This document shows positions 1 to 6,438 of a stretch of DNA of 7,463 nt, piece by piece. Under the pieces are notes generated by a model. It ran no database searches and had not been told where the DNA came from. It saw nothing but the letters and a program-made list of their open reading frames with translations. This DNA is from Ignavibacteria bacterium (GTDB lineage: Bacteria > Bacteroidota > Ignavibacteria > Kapaibacteriales > UBA4661). The position numbers were made by a program, and so were the translations under genes. The stretch lies in the NCBI GenBank assembly GCA_013298375.1, contig JAAFHM010000230.1, forward strand, positions 1-7,463. Direction: 5' to 3'. How positions within the stretch are numbered: position 1 is the stretch's first letter; each line of letters opens with the position of its first letter.

Positions 1-2
1 AT

Positions 3-281
3 TTGAAAAAAGCGCTCAAACTCACTGATGAGCAGGTCGGCAAAATTCAGCCCATTATTCTCAAAGGCGCACAGGCAGGACAGAAAATTTTCGAGGAGAA
101 AAAAGGCGACCGCAAAGCTATTGCCGAAGCAATGAAAAGCACTATGGAAGCCACTGATAGCGAAATAAACGCTCTGCTGACAGCAGACCAACAGAAAAAG
201 TTCGACGAAATGCGCGGCAAAAGAAAAGCAAAGATGGAAGAGCGTATGAACAAACGCAAAGAGAATAAAGAGGGCAAATAA
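3..281 (+). CDS. Spy/CpxP-like LTxxQ periplasmic protein, 5'-truncated
   Basis: This is the C-terminal part of a small, highly charged, helical protein. Two LTxxQ-type motifs are visible, LTDEQ (about residues 7-11 of the fragment) and LTADQ (about 59-63), roughly 50 residues apart. That is the signature spacing of the Spy/CpxP fold, whose members are periplasmic chaperones or envelope-stress sensors. The tail is very Lys/Arg/Glu rich (KRKAKMEERMNKRKENKEGK) and probably a charged helix. The reading frame is open to the window edge and the first codon in frame (TTG, position 3) reads best as an internal Leu, so the true start and the expected signal peptide lie upstream. The gene ends at TAA 279-281 and is followed by its own terminator. 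The family call rests on motif pattern only; substrate and role are unknown. A generic Lys-rich helical protein is the alternative. Confidence 0.72.
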   Translation: MKKALKLTDEQVGKIQPIILKGAQAGQKIFEEKKGDRKAIAEAMKSTMEATDSEINALLTADQQKKFDEMRGKRKAKMEERMNKRKENKEGK

Positions 282-306
282 CCCTGATTCCTAGCTAATC
301 TGAAGC

Positions 307-358
307 AATCTCTTCGCCAAAACCCTGTGAAAAGCGGCTTCGGCGGAGAGATTTTTTT
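307..358 (+). terminator. Rho-independent terminator after the Spy-like gene
   Basis: An 11-12 bp stem pairs 307-318 (ATCTCTTCGCC core) with 342-353 (GGCGGAGAGAT). All pairs are Watson-Crick except one U-G. The loop is about 23 nt, and a run of seven T (352-358) follows directly. It lies 26 nt after the stop at 281 and just before the next promoter, so it should insulate the two genes. Confidence 0.85.
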
Positions 359-373
359 CTGCATTGTTTCTCG

Positions 374-405
374 TTTGGGTGCATGAAACCTTTTGCGTAC
401 TTTTG
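374..405 (+). promoter_or_regulatory. Bacteroidota-type promoter for the LolA-like gene
   Basis: TTTG at 374-377 is separated by 20 nt from TACTTTTG at 398-405, an exact match to the TTTG / 19-21 nt / TAnnTTTG pattern known for the Bacteroidota primary sigma factor. The transcript would start about 410-415, giving a leader of about 60 nt before the ATG at 471. The -7 box lies in a 10-bp tandem near-duplication (391-400 and 401-410, both beginning TTTTGCGT). Position directly downstream of a terminator supports the call. Confidence 0.75.
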
Positions 406-470
406 CGTTCTAATTCTGCGATATGAGTTCACAAATTCTGTTTTTATTTAATTTTTTGGAGTTATTTCCA

Positions 471-1253
471 ATGATGTTTTCCACACTTAAACGCGCTGCT
501 TTAGTCAGCGTATCGGCTTTCGCTCTTGCCACCACAAGCCTTTCGGCACAAACGGTTGATGAGATTATTACCAAAATCAACGACGCTTCGGGCGGCGAAA
601 AAGCACAACGGGCGGTGAAATCCCAAGAAATGCAGATAGAGATGATTGTTAATGGCGGGGCTGTTAAAATTCCGGTGAGAGTTATTCAGCAACGTCCAGC
701 ATTTGTGTATTCTGAAGGCACCTTCCAAGGAATGACATTCAAAGATGGCTATGATGGCAAATCAGGATGGAGAATTAATCCTTTTGGCGGGCAGATGGAT
801 CCTGCGCCGAAAAACGAGGAAGAATTGAAAGAAGCAGAAGAGCAAGCGGATATGGATGGTCCATTCATTGATAGCAAAGCCAAAGGCTACAAAATTGAAC
901 TTATGGGCAAAGAAGACCTTGATGGCGAACAGGCATTCAAACTGAAAGTGACCAATAAGCACGGCGATATTAAGTACTACCTCGTTGGTGCTGATAATTA
1001 TCTGCCAATTAAATTTATCTCCAAGACAAAGAACAAAGAAGGTGGTGAAACAGAAGCGGAAACGTATTTGAGCGATTACAAAAAATTGCCAAATGGTCTT
1101 GTCGTTGCCCATACACTGGAGACAAAAATTAAAGGGCAAACCATTCAAACAATGGTAACGAAGTCTGTTGCCTTCGATAAAACTTTTGACGCAGGCATCT
1201 TTGCTGCTCCGCCAGCAAAAAAAGCTGATGCAAAAGCTGAAACGAAAAAATAA
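471..1253 (+). CDS. Secreted LolA-like (outer membrane lipoprotein-sorting type) protein
   Basis: The protein has 260 residues. It starts with a signal peptide (basic LKR at 6-8, hydrophobic core about 9-24, likely cleavage after LSA at 24-26). The mature part opens with an amphipathic helix (TVDEIITKINDASGG) and then alternates beta strands: MQIEMIVNGGAVKIPVRVI, RPAFVYSEGTFQGMTFKDGYDGKSGW, GYKIELMGKEDLDGEQAFKLKVT, a YYLVGADNYLPIKF strand pair and a C-terminal VTKSVAFDKTFDAGIF. This succession, with the 'DGxxGW' and 'YYlvgadnyLPIK' segments, is typical of periplasmic proteins annotated as outer membrane lipoprotein-sorting proteins with the LolA/LolB half-barrel fold. The tail is Ala/Lys rich. 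I chose ATG 471 over the in-frame ATG at 423 because GGAG (458-461) lies 9 nt upstream and the signal peptide then sits at the N-terminus; ATG 474 is also possible. The gene is monocistronic: promoter upstream, terminator downstream. The cargo is unknown, and this is not necessarily the true LolA. Confidence 0.78.
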   Translation: MMFSTLKRAALVSVSAFALATTSLSAQTVDEIITKINDASGGEKAQRAVKSQEMQIEMIVNGGAVKIPVRVIQQRPAFVYSEGTFQGMTFKDGYDGKSGWRINPFGGQMDPAPKNEEELKEAEEQADMDGPFIDSKAKGYKIELMGKEDLDGEQAFKLKVTNKHGDIKYYLVGADNYLPIKFISKTKNKEGGETEAETYLSDYKKLPNGLVVAHTLETKIKGQTIQTMVTKSVAFDKTFDAGIFAAPPAKKADAKAETKK

Positions 1254-1278
1254 GACTGCTTGCTTAAAGCAAATATTT

Positions 1279-1319
1279 CTCGCCGGACGGCTTTGCGCTT
1301 ATGCAAATCGTCCGGCGAG
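1279..1319. repeat. Strong perfect inverted repeat (hairpin) in the 3' UTR
   Basis: CTCGCCGGACG (1279-1289) is perfectly complementary to CGTCCGGCGAG (1309-1319). Inside it the stem continues with a G-T pair (1290/1308) and TTTGC/GCAAA (1292-1296/1303-1307) around a 6-nt loop, leaving only C1291 bulged. It lies 25 nt after the LolA-like stop. The following sequence (CCTGTCTTCTG) is not a clean T-tract, so it is a weak intrinsic terminator at best. It may be a 3'-end stabilising hairpin or a dispersed palindromic repeat. Confidence 0.7.
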
Positions 1320-1401
1320 CCTGTCTTCTGCTCATTTCTCAGAAACTTGCCCGCTCATGTTAAAGGAATGATGCTTCTAAGTAATGTCCACAACCTTAAT
1401 G

Positions 1402-1439
1402 AAAAACGTCGGTTGGTACAATGCCATCCGACGTTTTTT
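1402..1439 (+). terminator. Rho-independent terminator upstream of creD
   Basis: AAAAACGTCGG (1402-1412) pairs with CCGACGTTTTT (1428-1438), and T1434-1439 form the U-tract. The inner part also pairs (TGGTA 1414-1418 with TGCCA 1422-1426, one G-T), giving a long, nearly continuous hairpin. The A-run on the 5' side would make it work in both directions, although no minus-strand gene ends here. It closes the LolA-like unit, so creD needs its own promoter. The 350 bases from 1254 to 1605 otherwise hold no gene I can support. Confidence 0.85.
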
Positions 1440-1605
1440 GCGTTGTTTCTGCTGGAACGCGCAATAAACCATCAAACATGAATTTTTGTCTATTCCAGGC
1501 AATGATGATTTTGCGTATATTGGCAAGCGATTTCCGTTCCCGTCAATATGGTTTTGCATTGGTGCGGTAAATACCACTGCTATTTTCATCTATTCCTTTT
1601 TCCCC

Positions 1606-2967
1606 ATGATTACGACATATTTCAAAAACTCGGTCGGTTTGCGCATGATTATCATTGCCGTTCTGACGTTGCTGATGCTTGTTCCGGTGTCGTTTGTTGA
1701 AAGTCTGATTTACGAGCGTGAAGCACGGCGGGAGGAAGCAATCAAAGAGGTAAGCAGCAAATGGGGCGATGCACAGACGATTGTGGGTCCGGTACTGGAA
1801 ATTCCTTACAAAACGATTGTTCGCCAAGAGCGCCAAAACGACAAAGGCGTGGCGACAGTCTTTATGGAAGAAATTACCGATTACATCCATATTTTGCCGG
1901 AAAATCTCACCGTGACGACCGTCCTTACGCCAGAGGTACGGTATCGTGGCATTTACGAGGTAATTTTGTATCGTTCTAAAATTGTTATTTCCGGCACATT
2001 TTTGACCAATGGCGTGAAAGAATTAGGGATTGATGCCGATAAAATCTTGTGGAAAGAAGCCGGAATATCAGTTGGAATCAGTGATTTGAAAGGGATTAAA
2101 TCCAGTGTGAAGGTGCGCTATAACAACGTTGACTATGAGGCAAACCCCGGATTGCTCTCCACGCAAGTACTGGAGCAGGGTATCACGATTCGTCCACCAG
2201 TCAATACGACCGAAAAAACAGATTTTACGCTTGAACTCGACCTCAACGGCAGCACCACGCTCAGTTTTGCACCCGTCGGACGAGAAACAAGCGTCAGTAT
2301 TGAAGCCGGATGGGGCAATCCCAGCTTCGTTGGGGCGTATCTTCCTGAAAATCGTGATGTGACGGCGCAGAAATTCAAAGCCGCATGGAAAATTCTCCAC
2401 CTGAATCGCAATTATCCGCAAGTTTGGGTTGGCAATGCCTACGTTATCAAAGAATCCACCTTTGGCGTAAAACTCATTCCTGCCATTGACGAATATCAAA
2501 AAACAATGCGCACGGCAAAATATGCGATTATGTTTTTGGCGCTGACATTTTTGGCGTTTTTCATGGCAGAAGTTATGACGCGGCGCGTGATTCACCCGAT
2601 TCAATACGTGCTTATTGGGTTGGCGCTGGTGATATTCTACACGCTGTTGCTGTCTATTTCCGAGCAGATGAGTTTCAATCGTGCATACTGGGCGGCAAGC
2701 GTGGCGACGATTGCGCTTATCACGCTCTACACGCGAAGTGTGCTGGCGAACAACAAAGCGACCGTCATAATTTTCGGTATTTTGGCGGTGCTGTACGGAT
2801 TTTTATTTATTATTTTGCAGCTACAAGATTTTGCTTTGCTTTTGGGCAGCGTCGGCTTATTCATCATCCTAGCAGTCGTGATGTATGTGACGCGCAATAT
2901 TGACTGGTTTGCTATTGGAAAATCTTCTGACGAAAAACCGTTGTCTGAAGCGCCTTCGGCAGAATAG
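1606..2967 (+). CDS. creD: CreD family inner membrane protein
   Basis: The protein has 453 residues, close to the 450 of E. coli CreD. The order is: one N-terminal membrane segment (about 13-33), a large beta-rich extracytoplasmic domain (about 35-300), then five closely spaced membrane segments (about 306-324, 332-352, 361-380, 385-405, 409-428). Family hallmarks are present: GPVLEIPY (61-68), the FAPVGRETSV...WGNPSFVGAYLPENR block (221-250), STFGVKLIPAIDEYQ (284-298) and HPIQYVLIGLALVIFYTLLLS (330-350). In enterobacteria creD is the main target of the CreBC two-component system and protects the envelope; its biochemistry is not established. No creB or creC is nearby. ATG 1606 is preferred over TTG 1486 because the 40 extra residues would precede the usual N-terminus. 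There is no clear Shine-Dalgarno. A weak promoter candidate is TTTG 1485-1488 / 17 nt / TGATTTTG 1506-1513. The LRR gene follows after 43 nt and may be co-transcribed. Confidence 0.93.
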   Translation: MITTYFKNSVGLRMIIIAVLTLLMLVPVSFVESLIYEREARREEAIKEVSSKWGDAQTIVGPVLEIPYKTIVRQERQNDKGVATVFMEEITDYIHILPENLTVTTVLTPEVRYRGIYEVILYRSKIVISGTFLTNGVKELGIDADKILWKEAGISVGISDLKGIKSSVKVRYNNVDYEANPGLLSTQVLEQGITIRPPVNTTEKTDFTLELDLNGSTTLSFAPVGRETSVSIEAGWGNPSFVGAYLPENRDVTAQKFKAAWKILHLNRNYPQVWVGNAYVIKESTFGVKLIPAIDEYQKTMRTAKYAIMFLALTFLAFFMAEVMTRRVIHPIQYVLIGLALVIFYTLLLSISEQMSFNRAYWAASVATIALITLYTRSVLANNKATVIIFGILAVLYGFLFIILQLQDFALLLGSVGLFIILAVVMYVTRNIDWFAIGKSSDEKPLSEAPSAE

Positions 2968-3010
2968 TTTGCTCGTATTGATTACTTCCTCCACTCTCAT
3001 TTGAGATATT

Positions 3011-3751
3011 ATGCGTATTACCCGTTTTTTGCTTGGCAGTGTTGTTGTATTTGCCTCATCCTTACAGGCTTTTGCACAAGGTTCAACGCCAAAACCCGCG
3101 AAATTACTTGACTCCGCGCAGCTCGCCGCGCTTCCCCTCTATAAAACAATCGAGAAAGCCTTTGAAGACCGCGACCAAGTATTTCGGTTGGAATTAGATG
3201 TGCATAAAATGAATGAACTTACGCCGAAAATTGCGGAACTCTATAACCTTCAGGAATTGTACATCAACCGCAATAATCTTCGTGGGTTGCCGGGCGCGTT
3301 GGGCAATTTATCGAATTTGCAGGTCTTGTACGCACGGCGCAATCGCATTAGCAAACTGCCCGCCGAAATTGGCAAACTGACGAATATGCGAGCATTCGAC
3401 ATCAGCGATAATGAATTGGAGGATATTCCCTCGCTCATTGGCAGCATGACCAATGTACAAACGCTGTATTTAAGCCGGAATTATCTGACCTATATTCCGC
3501 CCAGCATTGGTTGGCTGCGGCATTTGAAGGAATTGTATTTGGACAATAATCAAATCGAAACACTTCCGCCCGAAATCGGCAAACTCGCCAGTCTCGTTAC
3601 GCTTGATTTGACGGGGAACAATTTGACGACGCTTCCACTTGGCATAGAAAAACTGGTTAATCTGAAGGAATTGCGCCTGAGTGGTAACTTATTTTCCGAT
3701 GTGGAAGTGCAGCGCATCAAAGAACTTTTACCAAATGTGCTTATCAAATGA
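3011..3751 (+). CDS. Secreted leucine-rich repeat protein (seven 23-residue repeats)
   Basis: The protein has 246 residues with an N-terminal signal peptide (MRITR, hydrophobic 6-18, probable cleavage after AFA at 20-22). After a 40-residue lead-in it consists almost wholly of leucine-rich repeats of the form LxxLxLxxNxLxxLPxxIGxL. The conserved Asn recurs at 88, 111, 134, 157, 180, 203 and 226, exactly 23 residues apart with no insertions. One degenerate capping repeat has His at 65 where Asn is expected. The short repeat with LPxxIG places it with the 'typical / Ras-group' LRR class also seen in plant and animal intracellular proteins. There is no membrane anchor, lipobox or sorting domain, so it is probably soluble in the periplasm or exported, acting as a binding surface. 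The partner is unknown. The start is ATG 3011, which gives the signal peptide; GAG (3003-3005) is a poor ribosome site. It lies 43 nt after creD with no visible terminator or promoter between, so shared transcription is likely. Confidence 0.88.
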   Translation: MRITRFLLGSVVVFASSLQAFAQGSTPKPAKLLDSAQLAALPLYKTIEKAFEDRDQVFRLELDVHKMNELTPKIAELYNLQELYINRNNLRGLPGALGNLSNLQVLYARRNRISKLPAEIGKLTNMRAFDISDNELEDIPSLIGSMTNVQTLYLSRNYLTYIPPSIGWLRHLKELYLDNNQIETLPPEIGKLASLVTLDLTGNNLTTLPLGIEKLVNLKELRLSGNLFSDVEVQRIKELLPNVLIK

Positions 3752-3770
3752 GGATATCGGTCAGGTATTC

Positions 3771-3800
3771 CCGTCTTACGCTTTCCGAAGCGTAGAACGG
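3771..3800. terminator. Hairpin between convergent genes, possible bidirectional terminator
   Basis: TACGCTT (3777-3783) pairs with AAGCGTA (3788-3794) around a TCCG tetraloop. After a U-G pair and one mismatch, the stem continues with CCGT/ACGG (3771-3774/3797-3800). It sits in the 61-nt gap between the LRR stop and the menE stop, where a shared terminator would be expected. There is no T-tract on either side, so intrinsic termination is uncertain. Confidence 0.45.
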
Positions 3801-3812
3801 ATTTCCCGGAAA

Positions 3813-5330
3813 CTACCGAAAAACTCGTGTGACGGCAGGATGGACATACTCCTCCGCCAATCGCTGCAAATCTGACCGCTTCGGCTTCAGCCCACCAGCG
3901 ATAATCTCCTGAGGCATAGCAAAAAACAGGCGCGGCACAGCAAAGCGAGGCAATTTCGCCTCGACCAGCCTACGCAAGGGTTCAATGCGGTCTTCGGGGC
4001 ATTCGGTTGTGTCGGCAAATTGGATAAAAGCAACGGGACGTGCGCCAAATTCACTATCTACTATTGGCACAACGATCGCCTGAACAACGCTTGGATACTC
4101 GCATAGCTGGCGTTCAATCGCTTCAGGATGCATATTTTCCCCGCCGGAGATAAACATAGCATCTTTTCTGCCAATGACCTTCAATCGTCCTTCCGCGTCG
4201 AATTCGCCCAAATCGTTCGTGCGGAACCAGCCGTTTCCATCAGTAATAGGTGTAATGCCCGTTTCGGTCAACCGCCCCTCAGCGAGTGTTCCCCCACGTA
4301 CCAGTATTTCACCATCTTCCCCAAGCATAAGTTCTCGGTAGTTGAGAAGTTTACCAGAGGTTTCGAGGTCTGCTCGTGTGGAGTGAGACGTTGTGGTAAT
4401 TTGCGATGCCATTTCAGTACAACCGTAACTGGTATAGATTCGTAAACCATGCTCCAAAGCCGATTGAATCAAGGTTTGTGGGATAGCACTTCCGCCCAAA
4501 AGAATCGCCTTCAAACGCCCCAACTGCCGCACCAGCGCCGCATCCGCGAGTGCATGAAAAAGCTGTGTGGCAACAAACGAGCAGTGCGTAACGGGAAAAT
4601 GCTCCAACGTGCGCTTCAAACCTTGCACATCGAAAGCACGATACTCTGGAAAAGCAATCGCCGCCCCGCCCACAAGCGCCCGGAACATAATGCTAAATCC
4701 CCCAACATGATACATTGGCAGTGCAGCCAACCAGCAATCTCCCGCGCCAAAAGGAATATTTTCCGCCGACCCCACCGCACTGAAATAATGCTGACTGACA
4801 GTGTGCAAAATAGCTTTTGGAAGCCCCGTACTACCGGAAGTGCAAAGCACCGTTGCGGCTTGCGCCCCGTCTCGCGGTAATTGGTGGGCTATCGGATGTG
4901 CATTCGTGGGGAAATGAATGTTGCTGAGATTGATAAGCGGAATTACACACTCCGAAGCGGCTTCAGAACAGAGATGTACCGTTGTGTCGTCGTGGAGAAT
5001 AAGGCGAGCATTGGTGAGATGGAGCAAGCCCATAAGCGTAGCGGGCGGGAAACGCGGACTAAGCGGAACGGCAGTCAATCCGGCTTGCAAACACGCAAGC
5101 AGCGCGATTGCCATCTGAGGACTATTCGCCGCAACAAGCGCAATGCGGTCTCCGGGACGCGCACCGCGAGAAGCAAGCAATGAAGACATTTCCAAACCAT
5201 AGCCATAATACGCACGATACGAGCGCTCTTGCCGCTTCCCCGCATCATCCGTCCAATACAAAGCGGGGTGATTGCTGGCAAAAGCGTTGTTGTCGTGGTG
5301 TTTCCATTCGAGGTGTTCAGGCATCTGCAT
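3813..5330 (-). CDS. menE: o-Succinylbenzoate--CoA ligase (MenE)
   Basis: This is an ANL-superfamily adenylating enzyme of 505 residues, slightly longer than most MenE (about 450-490). It activates 2-succinylbenzoate with ATP and CoA in menaquinone biosynthesis, in the cytoplasm. Visible core motifs: the P-loop CTSGSTGLPK (163-172), LPMYHVGG (204-211), YGCTEMASQI (302-311), the WFRTNDLG segment (369-376), the hinge GRKDAMFISGGENMHPEAIE (388-407) and the C-terminal GGLKPKRSDL (479-488), whose Lys482 aligns with the adenylation lysine of the MenE motif GGIKxxRxxL. TEMASQI and ISGGENMHP are the features that favour MenE over general acyl-CoA ligases. In the A7-type motif the usual TGD is TND (371-373). 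The start is ATG 5330; ATG 5324 is equally good. It lies 26 nt after panC and is probably translated from the same mRNA. No other men gene is in view. A different aryl-CoA ligase specificity cannot be excluded. Confidence 0.85.
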   Translation of the reverse strand: MQMPEHLEWKHHDNNAFASNHPALYWTDDAGKRQERSYRAYYGYGLEMSSLLASRGARPGDRIALVAANSPQMAIALLACLQAGLTAVPLSPRFPPATLMGLLHLTNARLILHDDTTVHLCSEAASECVIPLINLSNIHFPTNAHPIAHQLPRDGAQAATVLCTSGSTGLPKAILHTVSQHYFSAVGSAENIPFGAGDCWLAALPMYHVGGFSIMFRALVGGAAIAFPEYRAFDVQGLKRTLEHFPVTHCSFVATQLFHALADAALVRQLGRLKAILLGGSAIPQTLIQSALEHGLRIYTSYGCTEMASQITTTSHSTRADLETSGKLLNYRELMLGEDGEILVRGGTLAEGRLTETGITPITDGNGWFRTNDLGEFDAEGRLKVIGRKDAMFISGGENMHPEAIERQLCEYPSVVQAIVVPIVDSEFGARPVAFIQFADTTECPEDRIEPLRRLVEAKLPRFAVPRLFFAMPQEIIAGGLKPKRSDLQRLAEEYVHPAVTRVFR

Positions 5331-5356
5331 TGGTGATTCTTATGGATTTTTCTGCG

Positions 5357-6202
5357 TCAAACAACAAGATTATCAATCAACCGCGTCGTACCGAGTCGCA
5401 CTGCCAGAAGCAGCACCACTGCTTGTTCCGACGAAAACTCATCGGGCTGTGCTAGTGTTTCGCTATCGGCGGCGGCGGCATAATCAATCGTGATACCGCT
5501 TTGGCGTAGAATTATTGTTTTAAGTGCTTCTTCGAGAACCATTCTGCGCCGCTCACCGCTTTGAATCAGCGTTTTCGCCACTTGCAGCGCTTGAAAAAGA
5601 ACCGTTGCTTTTTGGCGGTCTTCTGCCGAAAGATAGACATTCCGCGAACTCATTGCCAGTCCGTCGGTTTCGCGGAGTGTCGGACAAATGACGATTTCAA
5701 GCGGCATGGCGAGGTCGGAGACCATTTTTTTGACGACCATACATTGCTGATAATCTTTTTGTCCAAAAAATGCCTTGTCTGGCTGCGTAAGATGGAAAAG
5801 TTTGGCAACAACCGTCGCAACACCGTCAAAATGCGTCGGGCGGAAAACCCCTTCAAACGGCTCTGTTACGCCGCCGACGGAAATAGTTGTTTGAAAACCA
5901 TGCGGATATATTTCTTCCGGAGTCGGTGTGAAAAGGACATCGCAACCCGCGCTTTCTGCCAGACGAGTGTCGCGCTCCAAATCACGCGGATAGCGCGTAA
6001 AATCTTCGTTAGGGGCAAATTGCAGGGGATTGACAAAAATCGTCGTAATGACCGTATCACTCACCACACGGGCTTCACGGATAAGCGAGGCATGACCTTC
6101 ATGCAAAAACCCCATCGTCGGCACAACGCCGATTCGCTGCCCCTTCCGGCGGGCTGCCAATACCAAACGTTGCATTGCTTGTGCGGAAGTAATATTTTGC
6201 AT
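5357..6202 (-). CDS. panC: Pantothenate synthetase (pantoate--beta-alanine ligase)
   Basis: The product is 281 residues, against 283 in E. coli. It condenses pantoate and beta-alanine with ATP to pantothenate, the CoA precursor, through a pantoyl-adenylate. The full motif set is present: VPTMGFLHEGH (27-37) with the HxGH nucleotide-binding signature (34-37), IFVNPLQF (55-62), EDFTRYPRDLERD (66-78), FEGVFRPTHFDGVATVVAKLF (117-137), FFGQKDYQQ (145-153) and the KMSKS-like MSSRNVYLS segment (184-192). The C-terminal dimer domain ends RLIDNLVV. The start was set at ATG 6202 because MQNITSAQAMQ aligns with the usual PanC N-terminus. An upstream in-frame ATG at 6253 would add 17 residues (HKHHQVHIFQNF...) not typical of the family and would leave a leader of only about 15 nt from the predicted promoter. 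It is the first gene of a likely panC-menE operon. Confidence 0.95.
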   Translation of the reverse strand: MQNITSAQAMQRLVLAARRKGQRIGVVPTMGFLHEGHASLIREARVVSDTVITTIFVNPLQFAPNEDFTRYPRDLERDTRLAESAGCDVLFTPTPEEIYPHGFQTTISVGGVTEPFEGVFRPTHFDGVATVVAKLFHLTQPDKAFFGQKDYQQCMVVKKMVSDLAMPLEIVICPTLRETDGLAMSSRNVYLSAEDRQKATVLFQALQVAKTLIQSGERRRMVLEEALKTIILRQSGITIDYAAAADSETLAQPDEFSSEQAVVLLLAVRLGTTRLIDNLVV

Positions 6203-6273
6203 GGGAAAACTGGTAAAATTTTGAAAAATATGCACTTGGTGGTGTTTGTGCATGAGCTACTGAATGTGTACCA

Positions 6274-6300
6274 CAAAAGTACAATCTTTTTTGACGACAA
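6274..6300 (-). promoter_or_regulatory. Probable promoter of panC-menE
   Basis: Read on the minus strand, TACTTTTG (6281-6274) is an exact TAnnTTTG -7 box, identical to the one at 398-405. The best -33 candidate is ATTG with its TTG at 6300-6298, 16 nt upstream, which is shorter than the usual 19-21 nt. The -7 box overlaps a small inverted repeat TGTAC-N7-GTACA (6267-6271/6279-6283) that could be an operator, though 5-bp arms arise easily by chance. The leader to ATG 6202 would be about 65 nt, like the other promoters here. Confidence 0.5.
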
Positions 6301-6348
6301 TCCATCGTTTTTTTTTGCTTGGGAACATCAGCGAAACAAGTCATTCAA

Positions 6349-6438
6349 TTTTATCCACGAATCGCACGAATGAACACGAATCAAGAGCCTTGATAGTAGA
6401 GTTTCATTCGTGAAGATTTGTGTGATTCGCGGAAAAAA
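6349..6438. repeat. Long imperfect inverted repeat of phased CACGAAT units
   Basis: The left arm 6349-6385 and right arm 6402-6438 are complementary with few interruptions: A-C at 6357/6430, three mismatches at 6372-6374/6413-6415, one at 6382/6405 and one at 6353/6434, plus three G-T pairs. The left arm holds CACGAAT three times (6356, 6365, 6375). The right arm holds ATTCGTG, ATTTGTG and ATTCGCG in mirror order (6406, 6416, 6425), so the units are spaced 9-10 bp, about one helical turn. T's precede and A's follow on the + strand, the reverse of a terminator. The spacer is about 16 nt. This looks like a dispersed palindromic or MITE-like element, or a binding site for a multimeric protein. 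No transposase or target-site duplication is evident. Confidence 0.75.

Noticed and set aside
423..470. Upstream ATG 423 as the LolA-like start
   Set aside because: It lacks a ribosome site and would put 16 residues ahead of the signal peptide; GGAG stands 9 nt before ATG 471.
1260..1481. Small open frame between the LolA-like gene and creD
   Set aside because: It runs through both hairpins, including the terminator, and has no ribosome site or recognisable protein.
1486..1605. 40-residue N-terminal extension of CreD from TTG 1486
   Set aside because: It uses a weak start, adds residues before the normal CreD N-terminus and gives no signal or domain; ATG 1606 matches the family length.
2068..2604. 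178-codon open frame on the minus strand inside creD
   Set aside because: CreD motifs run through the same interval on the + strand, and the minus translation is Cys/His/Arg rich with no ribosome site.
6308..6316. Nine-T run considered as a terminator tract
   Set aside because: No hairpin precedes it on either strand, and it lies just upstream of the panC promoter rather than after a gene.
5561..6373. 270-codon open frame on the + strand, antisense to panC
   Set aside because: It covers the PanC coding region, whose motifs are complete. The antisense translation is Arg/Cys/Phe-rich without family features; it is a codon-bias shadow.
6349..6438. Inverted repeat considered as an intrinsic terminator or CRISPR fragment
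   Set aside because: The T and A runs are on the wrong sides for termination in either direction. The units are 7-mers 9-10 bp apart, without spacers of CRISPR length.
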